This document shows positions 10,101-16,706 of a stretch of 64,000 nt of DNA, piece after piece; positions within the stretch are counted from its first letter, which is position 1, and the number at the start of each line of letters is the position of its first letter. The DNA is taken from the NCBI GenBank assembly GCA_035758825.1, contig DASTWA010000004.1, positions 1-64,000 of the forward strand. Reading direction: 5' to 3'. Below the pieces are notes generated by a model. That model saw only the letters and a list, made by a program, of their open reading frames with translations, was not told the origin of the DNA and searched no databases. A program made the position numbers and the translations under genes. Source of the DNA: JARIHD01 sp035758825. Lineage in GTDB: Bacteria; Patescibacteriota; Saccharimonadia; Saccharimonadales; UBA4665.

Positions 10101-10472
10101 TCATCAAAACTGCTTGGCGTCGTTCTGGCGGCCGCCTCCAAGTACAAGGTTGTCTACGGTGTGCTGACCGATGGGCATAACTGTACTGACGGTGGTTTTC
10201 ATCCCATGGGACTTGCCATCGACATAAACGGCGTGAACGCGCTTGACGGCTCGGACGGAACGGGGCGGTTCATCAACCAAGGCAACTACAATTCCTCCAA
10301 GATCCTGCGAACCTTTTACGGCGACATGGGCAACCTGATCGGACAAGCCGGGGGTGGTGGCATGGGCCAGTTTGACTGCTTTGCACAGCCGCTGCCATCC
10401 AAGAACTCCAACGTAACGTACTTTACTGGCGATTCGTGCAATCATTTACACATCGACGTAGGGAAAAGATAA
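7170..10472 (+). CDS. Large T4SS membrane protein: GYTRR repeats, membrane segments, C-terminal LAS/M15-like peptidase
   Basis: The 1100-residue product has three visible parts. Residues 1-85 contain five GYTRR motifs (6-10, 17-21, 56-60, 67-71, 78-82), often exactly 11 residues apart. Hydrophobic segments lie near 158-180 and 570-600. The C-terminus carries GFHPMGLAIDIN at about 1010-1020 and CNHLHIDV at about 1090-1097. These resemble the His/Asp and His-x-His zinc sites of LAS/M15 or VldE-like peptidoglycan peptidases. It occupies the place of the VirB6-like pore component with a cell-wall hydrolase domain in Gram-positive T4SS loci. A weak AAAGG precedes the ATG, 13 nt after virB4. The peptidase call is by motif only. 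Confidence 0.75.
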   Translation: MAGEEGYTRRDPDQQSGYTRREGEYVGRHRRDEEQPQTSGGFYNPGNASPYDQHSGYTRRYGVNGDGYTRRDPNQHAGYTRRGHGGTRSPNDLKDAEEGGQSKSDRLKGLAANGLSGLLNSEKQGSSGTGEAPFNYVNNGPRFGNARNFLQKHRKKLIASGLAGVGILPIMAMMIFIIAALKIPHFIENMAAWRFAKVTNQYRKTMANVVNEKNAIDSLDDAAREQATAKYGKYAVFDKVNRLRPNKVLQSLNASDRIQYNYKKTLTGRQKLVSITIAPEENPRTKITVKVPTGRISKIIHPFRTLDQYKTISDALNSAMRAHDPKIPTLTRALATRNVLQKAGATLKGMTASKYLGKTDREAKIAITQEAYEKAHRDGGIAGITNENTREVAQEASDEADRAVQDKDQMGDFVDKGQDVPDSVNNIIERGLNPGNLKAIAEKVVGFANPIYDVAVPICMAYDGSKLTPEDVDAQHDSMVSEASFVLSTADQQKDGTTFNTPAANAMNWKLGNIQDSNVIRRVSGKPVNSLDTIGGQRTAMGTYGTTTIFDVFHLGVLNGAANSMCPTLTNFWVGIGIGVVNLGFVVAGSVFTGGAAGAGSISASNAVRAGAEKTLDQIVKKAITTATKKTIKSFGSGGRFAKAYTKSVFKYGTATAAAVYLSQMIVNNKAGLNSGGFEKDVAFADNSDNGAEMLSSDINKANFFARPLNNIEVVQSHRIDRAELAYNNQQLSTFERYLAFDNPNSMISRMAITTGSLLDRSMFASVLNSLANLFNPVGLSSKMFGSLNAATTLAAGNVNTEDYGNVVWAYSQEEQSLMEQDSYTSPSENSLRLEESGKEEEINNKYTKCYESSMGTLLTSGDITRDEDGDVLNAGDCSPEQLGPHNPDYGDLVFRWRLKHAYENTADTLLGIQDPSAPGGNGNTGNLGGIPTGTPQQLAQQILNNGNLSPQTFESGQAMQHIASTGKASQCGGPVVSSKLLGVVLAAASKYKVVYGVLTDGHNCTDGGFHPMGLAIDINGVNALDGSDGTGRFINQGNYNSSKILRTFYGDMGNLIGQAGGGGMGQFDCFAQPLPSKNSNVTYFTGDSCNHLHIDVGKR
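7185..7415 (+). repeat. Coding repeats for five GYTRR motifs, 11-residue period
   Basis: Two blocks of 11-residue units (two units, then three after a 28-residue gap) each begin with GYTRR. Two units continue as GYTRRDPDQQS and GYTRRDPNQHA. DNA identity between units is only partial (variants of ggntayacccgncgg), so the peptide motif appears to be kept by selection rather than by very recent duplication. Confidence 0.85.
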
Positions 10473-10475
10473 AAG

Positions 10476-11705
10476 ATGCGCACATACACCATACAGCAGA
10501 TCAAAAATTATGGCCGCCGCGTGGGCCTGCTATTCGCCGCCACGCTAATGGTACACAGCGGAGGCATGGCTATCGCTCAAAGCATAACAACCCAGGACGT
10601 CAAGGACATCAATAACGCCAGACCCTGGTATGACCCCAACTTCGGAGGTTGTCCGACAGGGACAAGCAACGATACCACCCTGGTCGGTAACGACAACGTA
10701 GAAAAAGCCTACAACTTCTTGGTAGGCAAGGGACTAAAAGACTTTCAGGCAGCCGGAATTATTGGCAACTTGATGCAAGAATCCGGTCCAGGCCTTAACC
10801 CCAAAGCTGACCAAAAAAATGGCCCCGGGCGGGGCATCGCCCAATGGGAAGAGGGTGCGCGCTGGGAAAATCTCAAGAAGTGGGTCTCAAACCCATCCAA
10901 CTTTAGCGACAATAGGATACGTGACCCCGAATCACTCGAGGGCCAGTTGGCATTCTTGTGGCACGAAATGACCGAAGTGTCGGGCTGGAAGGAAACCTTG
11001 CCCGCAGTCAAAGGGACAACCACAGTAGAACAAGCAACCGTAGCCTTCGAAGAAAAATTCGAAAAAGCCAGTACTCCAAACATGCCAAACCGTCTCAAAA
11101 ATGCCCGCCAAGTACTCAAGACATATGGTGGCGGCGCGGCAGAGACCGACCCGGGAACAAGCGAAACGGTCAGCAGCTGTCCTTCGGTCGGCGATAATTC
11201 ACAGTTTATTGACGGCTTTACGATATACAACCAGTGCGACCGTGCCTGGAAGAACAAACCATATGGCTCGAGTACTGTTTGTGAAGCTGGTTGCGGACCG
11301 TCAGCGATGGCTATGATCGTCACCGCCCTTACTGGCAAACGGGTCACACCACCCGAGGCGGCGTCGGTGGCCACAGCAGAGGGCATGTATATCCCGAATG
11401 TCGGCAGTAGCTGGGATATCGGCACCAAACTAGCCAAACGCTACGGGCTTAAATCAAAATTCATCGGTGCCAACGCCAGCAAAATTAACGACACACTCAA
11501 AAACGGCGGTCTTGTACTCATCTCGGGTTCAGGCCCAAGCCCATTCACTTCGGGGGGCCACTACCTCGTAATTCGCGCCGTAACCGCAGAGGGCAAGTGG
11601 AAGGTTGGCGACTCAGGCCATAGCAACACGAGCGACAAGGACTGGGACCCACAAACACTCTTGCGCAGTGCCAACGACGGAAGTGCTTACGCCATTTACA
11701 AGTAG
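10476..11705 (+). CDS. Secreted bifunctional cell-wall hydrolase: phage-tail-lysozyme domain plus C39-like cysteine peptidase
   Basis: An N-terminal signal peptide (Arg/Lys-rich start, hydrophobic core, AIA cleavage site near residue 35) directs export. Residues about 70-205 match the phage tail lysozyme type (AAGIIGNLMQESG with the probable catalytic Glu near 102, then GRGIAQWEEGARW). Residues about 250-409 look like a C39-like papain-fold peptidase: CGPSAMAM near 274 supplies the Cys and GGHYLVI near 361 the His. Such two-domain enzymes open the peptidoglycan for conjugation machines. It lies 3 nt after the 1100-residue gene, in the same operon. Catalytic activity is inferred from motifs. 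Confidence 0.85.
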   Translation: MRTYTIQQIKNYGRRVGLLFAATLMVHSGGMAIAQSITTQDVKDINNARPWYDPNFGGCPTGTSNDTTLVGNDNVEKAYNFLVGKGLKDFQAAGIIGNLMQESGPGLNPKADQKNGPGRGIAQWEEGARWENLKKWVSNPSNFSDNRIRDPESLEGQLAFLWHEMTEVSGWKETLPAVKGTTTVEQATVAFEEKFEKASTPNMPNRLKNARQVLKTYGGGAAETDPGTSETVSSCPSVGDNSQFIDGFTIYNQCDRAWKNKPYGSSTVCEAGCGPSAMAMIVTALTGKRVTPPEAASVATAEGMYIPNVGSSWDIGTKLAKRYGLKSKFIGANASKINDTLKNGGLVLISGSGPSPFTSGGHYLVIRAVTAEGKWKVGDSGHSNTSDKDWDPQTLLRSANDGSAYAIYK

Positions 11706-11714
11706 GAGGACATC

Positions 11715-12269
11715 ATGCAGCTTTCACGAAAAAAAATATTTATCATCACGGCTGTCATAGTTCTTGCAATGGCTGCCGTAGCACTTTTATCGCGCGGCGG
11801 CGGCAATAGCGGCAACGAGGACGTCAAAGACGTCACGACAGGCAAGGGTGAATACTACGACCCCAACTCCAAACAAACGGTCTCGAACCCACAAGGAAAG
11901 GCGCCCGATACCTACGGCCGCGACGCGGCGGCACCAATATATCTGGGCACAGCCAGTCTTCTTGACTACGGCGTAACCTCCGGCCAGGAACAGGACATGC
12001 AGTTTGCTATCTACCAGTACTTTAAGTCCGAGGGGCAAAAGGTCAAAGAAGTAAGCGTTGTTGTTGACTCAATAGCCGTCGAACCCTATGACAGTAATAA
12101 CGAAAATACATTAGGGACGATTAATTTTGACATCGTGGTTGACCGCAAGACCAAATACAAAGTAAAGATGAATTATTTTGATCTGGTTTCTATCCAGCTA
12201 TACCTGTACGATGCCACCGGCGCCACTCAACTGCACGACTCAGGAGTTATTTCGAACCAGCACCTTTAG
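11715..12269 (+). CDS. Membrane-anchored hypothetical protein at the end of the T4SS-like operon
   Basis: This 184-residue protein has one N-terminal transmembrane anchor (about residues 7-25), a polar linker, and an extracytoplasmic alpha/beta domain from about 70. Its size and topology recall VirB8-like or other NTF2-like T4SS accessory proteins, but no motif proves this. A good GGAGG Shine-Dalgarno lies 5-6 nt before the ATG. Its stop overlaps the recF stop on the other strand by 4 nt, with no terminator between them. Confidence 0.7.
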   Translation: MQLSRKKIFIITAVIVLAMAAVALLSRGGGNSGNEDVKDVTTGKGEYYDPNSKQTVSNPQGKAPDTYGRDAAAPIYLGTASLLDYGVTSGQEQDMQFAIYQYFKSEGQKVKEVSVVVDSIAVEPYDSNNENTLGTINFDIVVDRKTKYKVKMNYFDLVSIQLYLYDATGATQLHDSGVISNQHL

Positions 12270-13321
12270 TTAGTGGCCAGCGGAATAATACTACTGCTCG
12301 TAAAGTGGTGCACGACGACGTCGGCGTCGGTCGTAGTAATAAATGTCTGGTAGTCGGAGACATATTTTGTGAGGGCCTGGCGGCGAACGGTATCGAGCTC
12401 GCTGAAAACGTCATCAAGCAAAAGGATTGGTTTGGCGCCCCGGGATTCTTCCAGGAGGCGCAACTCCATTATCTTTAGGGCCAGTACCAGTGTGCGCGTC
12501 TCACCGCGGGAGGCCGCCTCAGAGACCTCGTGGCTGTCAATAAACACCTGGAGGTCGTCGCGGTGGGGACCGGATGCGGTGTACCCCCTCATAACGTCCA
12601 GCTCGAGGTTGGATTCGAGCTTATGCAGCAAGGCGGTTTCGTAATTATCAATGGCGAACTGCGAGGCGTACTCGAGGCTAATCTGGTTGGTCCGGCCCGA
12701 AAGGGATTGGTACAGTTCGGTGGCGTGGTCATTAAAGCGGTCGACCAACGCCTGGCGTTCGCGGACCATCTTTCCGGCCAACTCACCAAGCCGCACATTC
12801 CACACAAACAGTTGCTGGGCAAGATCGCGGGGGTTCTTTTTTAGAAGTGCGTTGCGTTGGGCCAGCACCCGCCTGTAGTGGCGCCTGACGCTCCCATAGC
12901 CGGATTCAGTCTGCTCTATAAGGTCATCCAGAAAACTTCTGCGTAGTTCTGGCGACCCGCTCAGCAGAAGCAGGTGGTTCGGCTCGAACAACACAACCGG
13001 CAACATTCTTGTCTGGTGGAGCCGCGATAGTTTCTGCTCATCGATTTCGAAGGTCTTAGAGAATACTGGTTCTGTTTTGAATTTCACAATTCGCGGGCCG
13101 CTGGCTGTGTCGGCATCGATCCTCGCCCAACTGGAGCCAAAGCCTATCAAATCGGCGTCCTTGGCCTTATACGAGCCTCCCAGGGCTACAATTAGGATAG
13201 CCTCCAGCAAATTAGTCTTGCCGCTGGCGTTCGGCCCCACGATGATATTCACTCCCGGATCGATTTCGAACGAAGCGTCTTCATATGATCGGAAGTGCTG
13301 TAAACGGATATCAGTTATCAT
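12266..13321 (-). CDS. recF: DNA replication and repair protein RecF
   Basis: A 351-residue SMC-like ATPase that loads or stabilises RecA at single-strand gaps. Walker A (GPNASGKTNLLEAI) lies at about residues 30-43, and the signature and Walker B region (ILLLDDVFSELD) near 297-308. Length and motif order are normal. It is the last gene of the origin-proximal minus-strand group. A TATAAA 10 nt before the ATG, with no Shine-Dalgarno, suggests its own leaderless transcript. Confidence 0.97.
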   Translation of the reverse strand: MITDIRLQHFRSYEDASFEIDPGVNIIVGPNASGKTNLLEAILIVALGGSYKAKDADLIGFGSSWARIDADTASGPRIVKFKTEPVFSKTFEIDEQKLSRLHQTRMLPVVLFEPNHLLLLSGSPELRRSFLDDLIEQTESGYGSVRRHYRRVLAQRNALLKKNPRDLAQQLFVWNVRLGELAGKMVRERQALVDRFNDHATELYQSLSGRTNQISLEYASQFAIDNYETALLHKLESNLELDVMRGYTASGPHRDDLQVFIDSHEVSEAASRGETRTLVLALKIMELRLLEESRGAKPILLLDDVFSELDTVRRQALTKYVSDYQTFITTTDADVVVHHFTSSSIIPLATN

Positions 13322-13524
13322 TACACCCCATTTTATAGGAGGTGCATCAGATATGCGATAATCACATGGGTAAAATACTTATATTCTGGCACACCATGCA
13401 AAAATATAAACATTCTAGGTAGGTGGGGAAGGCAGTGATTGATGGCTGGATGCCAAAAATATGCCTCCCCCGCGGACAGAACGGCGCTCTAGGCGCAGAA
13501 CGGTCCTTCGCGCCCTACAAACTT
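13322..13524. other. Intergenic region between recF and the 555-residue gene
   Basis: Holds the probable recF -10 (TTTATA on plus, 13332-13337). A direct repeat CAGAACGG occurs near 13477 and 13495. A possible 16-codon plus-strand ORF (13442-13492) follows a GGGGAAGG motif, but I do not regard it as supported. No clear terminator for the upstream minus-strand gene was found. Confidence 0.5.
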
Positions 13525-15192
13525 TTACGCACCGCAGTTGGCGCGCTCCTTGTCGTTTGACTTACTGTTGCAGTAATAGACCTCCCAGTTGTTCGGTGGG
13601 AGCGAATAGGTCACCTTAAGTTGACCGGCGCTCATATACTCGATTTTAAGGCGCATCCCTTTGTGTGACATGTTGCCACATACCTCAACATCACAGGATT
13701 CGTACTGGCCGCCGCCCGACGCCGTAAAGCTAACGTCTGTAACCGTTGCCACCAGCTTGGAGCCGTCCATCTTGAGAGATAGCTTGTCATGCTCCTCGCA
13801 CATTTTGTTTCCAGCTGGGTCACCTAGTCCCACCGAAGGAGTGCACGAACCGGCGTTGGAAACCATCGAACCGGTTCCATCTGCCCGGATCCGCAAGGTA
13901 GTACCGTGTGTATTCCAGACACCCACATACTTGTCGAACGGATCGACCCGAATTCGTCCTACTAGGATCGAGAAGCGGTCAGCGTCCCGCAGGCTTTCCC
14001 ACATCGATCGGAACTCACTGGCGATGTAGTCTTTCAGCGAATTCAACGACCTCACGACACTAAAAATAATGTCGGTTCCAACCTTTCCGTAGGGGTCGCC
14101 TTCGGCTAGGCGGGGGAAGCACGTGCCATAGATCTCGCCGGCTGGCTTGTCGGTCTGGACAGCCTCAGCGCATCCCTTGTATTGGACGGCTTTCTTCATG
14201 AGATCCATGTACTCGGCTGTGCCGGGTTTAGGAGATCCGATGCCGAAGCGATCGACGATCGAAAAGAGCGCCGTCAGGCCAACGTCCAGGCGGTAGAGCG
14301 ACTGCCCATAGCCCGAAAACTCGGTATTGATTCGGCCACTGTCGCCACGCTTAAGATCTAGCTTAAAGGCCGCCTTGTCACGCGGAAACAGGATGAACTT
14401 ATCCTTGCCCGGGGAGGGGATCAGGTTGCCCCATCTGTTGTTGATCTCACCCTTGTGTGATGGCTTCAGGTTGGCTGTATGCCAAACGCTCAAGGGGTAG
14501 GATTTACGATTCACGATGTACAGGATGTAGTCTGATCCCTCTTTGTTCATGCAAACGTAGAGCGCATCCTTGTCGTCGGGATAGCTTGCGCCGTACCCTG
14601 ACGGATCGTCTTTTTCGGGAGGGTTTTTGCACCTCGGTTTTTGCGCCGCCTGGGCAGTGCCGGTCAGGGTTTTCTTTAGGTCGGCAGCGAAATCGAGAGC
14701 GATGTCATTAGAGTCGCCTCTAACTACGGCCCAATCCGACAAGTGCGAGGTCGTAACCTGCGCATACCAGCCATCCGCCGAAATCACCGGTTCGATGAAT
14801 TGCCAAGGCGCGCGGCCGGCTTCGGAAGTGACTACCAAAACCAAGTCCCGCTTGGGGTCGACCTTTTGGGTCAACCTGAAGCGAAGACTCAGCTGGTAAG
14901 GATTGCCGTCCGATGATTGGAGTTCACCGTGAGGCGTAATCTTCACCGGAGTAGAGATGAGCTTCATCCGCGCCGGATACGGCAGCCCCTCGACAGCCGT
15001 TTCGACAGCCTTCATCCCGTCCGGGATACGTGGACCAGAAGCGGTTACCCCTGGGCCGATAGAACTGCCTTTTGCTGTGTCGTTTTCGTCAGATACCCAA
15101 CGAAAAAGCCAGTACGAAAGCAGTCCCAAGATCAACATGAACACCGAAATGGTGTACACAAGCCTACGGCGACGCTTGACTGACATAGCCAC
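13525..15192 (-). CDS. Unknown membrane-anchored surface protein between dnaN and recF
   Basis: A 555-residue protein with an Arg/Lys-rich start, one transmembrane segment (about residues 12-31) and a large extracytoplasmic region. Several Cys residues appear in the C-terminal third (CTPSVG, YESCDVEVCGN, YYCNSK) and could form disulfides. I do not recognise a domain. The GTG at 15192 is preferred because AAGGGG lies 7 nt upstream; an in-frame ATG at 15186 is possible. Its place between dnaN and recF, normally replication genes, is unusual. Confidence 0.75.
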   Translation of the reverse strand: MAMSVKRRRRLVYTISVFMLILGLLSYWLFRWVSDENDTAKGSSIGPGVTASGPRIPDGMKAVETAVEGLPYPARMKLISTPVKITPHGELQSSDGNPYQLSLRFRLTQKVDPKRDLVLVVTSEAGRAPWQFIEPVISADGWYAQVTTSHLSDWAVVRGDSNDIALDFAADLKKTLTGTAQAAQKPRCKNPPEKDDPSGYGASYPDDKDALYVCMNKEGSDYILYIVNRKSYPLSVWHTANLKPSHKGEINNRWGNLIPSPGKDKFILFPRDKAAFKLDLKRGDSGRINTEFSGYGQSLYRLDVGLTALFSIVDRFGIGSPKPGTAEYMDLMKKAVQYKGCAEAVQTDKPAGEIYGTCFPRLAEGDPYGKVGTDIIFSVVRSLNSLKDYIASEFRSMWESLRDADRFSILVGRIRVDPFDKYVGVWNTHGTTLRIRADGTGSMVSNAGSCTPSVGLGDPAGNKMCEEHDKLSLKMDGSKLVATVTDVSFTASGGGQYESCDVEVCGNMSHKGMRLKIEYMSAGQLKVTYSLPPNNWEVYYCNSKSNDKERANCGA

Positions 15193-15250
15193 GGGTCTGC
15201 CCCTTCTGGGAATAGAGGATTTGGGTATTAAGTTGTAGTGGTGCGAGCAG

Positions 15251-15272
15251 AAAAAAAGGAGCCAAAAGCCCC
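15251..15272 (-). terminator. Terminator-like hairpin upstream of the 555-residue gene
   Basis: Read on minus, GGGGC, a five-base loop (TTTTG) and GCTCC (one G-U pair) are followed by seven T. It lies downstream of the dnaN terminator and of an AT-rich palindrome, so it could be a second dnaN terminator or an attenuator in front of the 555-residue gene. Confidence 0.5.
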
Positions 15273-15279
15273 TAACTGC

Positions 15280-15300
15280 TTGTTATATATTATATAACAA
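15280..15300. promoter_or_regulatory. 21-bp AT-rich perfect palindrome, possible bidirectional -10 region or operator
   Basis: TTGTTATATA, one central T, and TATATAACAA form a perfect inverted repeat. It carries -10-like TATAAT/TATATA sequences on both strands and shares five bases with the dnaN terminator. A promoter for the minus-strand 555-residue gene is plausible. Confidence 0.4.
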
Positions 15301-15334
15301 AAACCACTACACATCAACAGTAGTGGTTTTTGTT
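15296..15334 (-). terminator. dnaN Rho-independent terminator
   Basis: A perfect 15-bp inverted repeat, AACAAAAACCACTAC / GTAGTGGTTTTTGTT, with a 9-nt loop begins 12 nt after the dnaN stop. On minus the stem ends in a T-rich tract. It is symmetrical enough to act on both strands. Confidence 0.9.
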
Positions 15335-15346
15335 ACGTGTTTTGTC

Positions 15347-16438
15347 CTAGGACTTGAGTGGCATGATGATGTGGGTGTAGTCACCGGCGGCCGGATCGCG
15401 GATAACCGTAGGTTCAAGCTTGCCGTTAAATGAGAATTCGACGTCATCGCCGCTCAAGGCGTGCAGGGCGTCAAGGAGGTATCGGGAGTTCAGGGTTATG
15501 GTGCCCGTGCCCGTCACCTTAGCATTGGCCGTGGCCGTGTTTTCACCCAATTGCGAGGCCACCGAACGGATACTCAAATTCTGGGCTTCTTCGTCGATAT
15601 TGATCGTGATACTCCCGGCGCTTTCGCGGGCGAACAGGCTGGAAACCTTGGTAACATTCAAAAGGTCGGTCCGCTTGAGGTTGGCAGTCACCGCAAAAGA
15701 TTGGGGGATGAGCTTACGGTAGTCGGGGTATTTACCCTCGATGAGGCGGGCAACCAGCTCGACATCGCCGACACGGAAAAGAATTTGTTGCTCGTCGCTC
15801 ACCACCTCAACGTCCCCCTCAAAGTCACCCAGAATACGCAGTAGATCCTGCATGGCAGAGCCAGGAACCAAAAGCTCGATCTCTTCGGGATTGGCGCCGA
15901 GTTCCTTCTCGGCAAGGCGGTAGCTATCCGTCGCCGCCATATAAAGCTTGCCATCTTGCGCATGCAAAAGCACACCGGTCAGTACCGGGCGGGCTTCGTC
16001 GCTGGAGGCCGCCATAACAACCTGTTGCAGGCTTCTTTTGAGCTGATGGCCCGGAACTGTCCAGCTTTTGCCGTTCTCGATAGCAGGCATAATCGGGAAC
16101 TCTTCGGCGGATACGCCGTTGATGACCGACTTGTACTGATCGGTGGCAATGTGCAGCTTGTAATCCTCGAGATCCAGATCGATCACGCCGGACGGCAGAC
16201 TACTGACAAAGTCCTGCATAAGGCGGGCGGGGACGGTAATATCCCCGTCTTCGGATACCTTGGCGCCGATGTAGTGGGTAATGGCAATGTCCAAATTGGT
16301 GGCGGCAATGCTCAGCCGGTTGTTTACAGTCCTGATGAGGACGTTAGCCAAAACGGGAAGGGTGCCTCGTACATTTGCAACGCGGGCTACGGTGCCGAGT
16401 GCTTTATTTAGGTTTTCTTGGGTGACCTGAAGTTTCAT
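15347..16438 (-). CDS. dnaN: DNA polymerase III beta subunit (sliding clamp)
   Basis: A 363-residue protein with normal clamp length and three-domain layout. The start MKLQVTQENLNKALGTVARV is typical, as are LPVLANVLI near residue 30, the SSDEARPVLTGVLL stretch in the middle domain and the C-terminal HIIMPLKS. It holds the replicative polymerase on DNA. AGGAG lies 7 nt before the ATG, and AT-rich -10-like sequences (TATAAA) lie upstream. It is downstream of dnaA on the same strand, separated by 268 bp. Confidence 0.98.
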   Translation of the reverse strand: MKLQVTQENLNKALGTVARVANVRGTLPVLANVLIRTVNNRLSIAATNLDIAITHYIGAKVSEDGDITVPARLMQDFVSSLPSGVIDLDLEDYKLHIATDQYKSVINGVSAEEFPIMPAIENGKSWTVPGHQLKRSLQQVVMAASSDEARPVLTGVLLHAQDGKLYMAATDSYRLAEKELGANPEEIELLVPGSAMQDLLRILGDFEGDVEVVSDEQQILFRVGDVELVARLIEGKYPDYRKLIPQSFAVTANLKRTDLLNVTKVSSLFARESAGSITINIDEEAQNLSIRSVASQLGENTATANAKVTGTGTITLNSRYLLDALHALSGDDVEFSFNGKLEPTVIRDPAAGDYTHIIMPLKS

Positions 16439-16706
16439 GGGGATCTCCTGTATTACTATTAGAATTTAATTTATATAGTTAGGGGTCTTAGTTATAGGGC
16501 CTGTGTATATCGTGGAAAACATTCCCCCTAACAGATATATACGGTCGTTATTTTGGGTGGATAAGTTATGGGTAAGGTGCTGTGTAGAAATCGTGGATGA
16601 TCGGTGGTTTTTCCCATGGGAGGTGCTGCAGGACGGGATAGTTGCGCACAAAATGTACTCATGTCCACGGTTTTTTGACATGCTTTGCACGGCTTGTGCA
16701 CAGGTA
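16439..16706. other. dnaA-dnaN intergenic region with DnaA-box-like motifs
   Basis: This region carries the dnaN promoter region and several motifs close to the reverse DnaA box TGTGGATAA: GGTGGATAA at 16557-16565, TCGTGGAAAAC at 16510-16520 and TCGTGGATGA at 16591-16600. The 11-mer TCGTGGAAAAC recurs at 18303-18313 on the other side of dnaA. A CATGTC/GACATG inverted repeat spans 16660-16682. The long plus-strand frame crossing this region is antisense to dnaA and is not considered a gene. Confidence 0.5.

Noticed and set aside
10745..11437. 230-codon minus-strand ORF opposite the lysozyme-C39 gene
   Set aside because: Entirely within a well-supported gene on the other strand and lacks domain features.
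13442..13492. 16-codon ORF after GGGGAAGG in the recF upstream gap
   Set aside because: Too short, no promoter of convincing quality and no terminator; kept only as a note in the intergenic entry.
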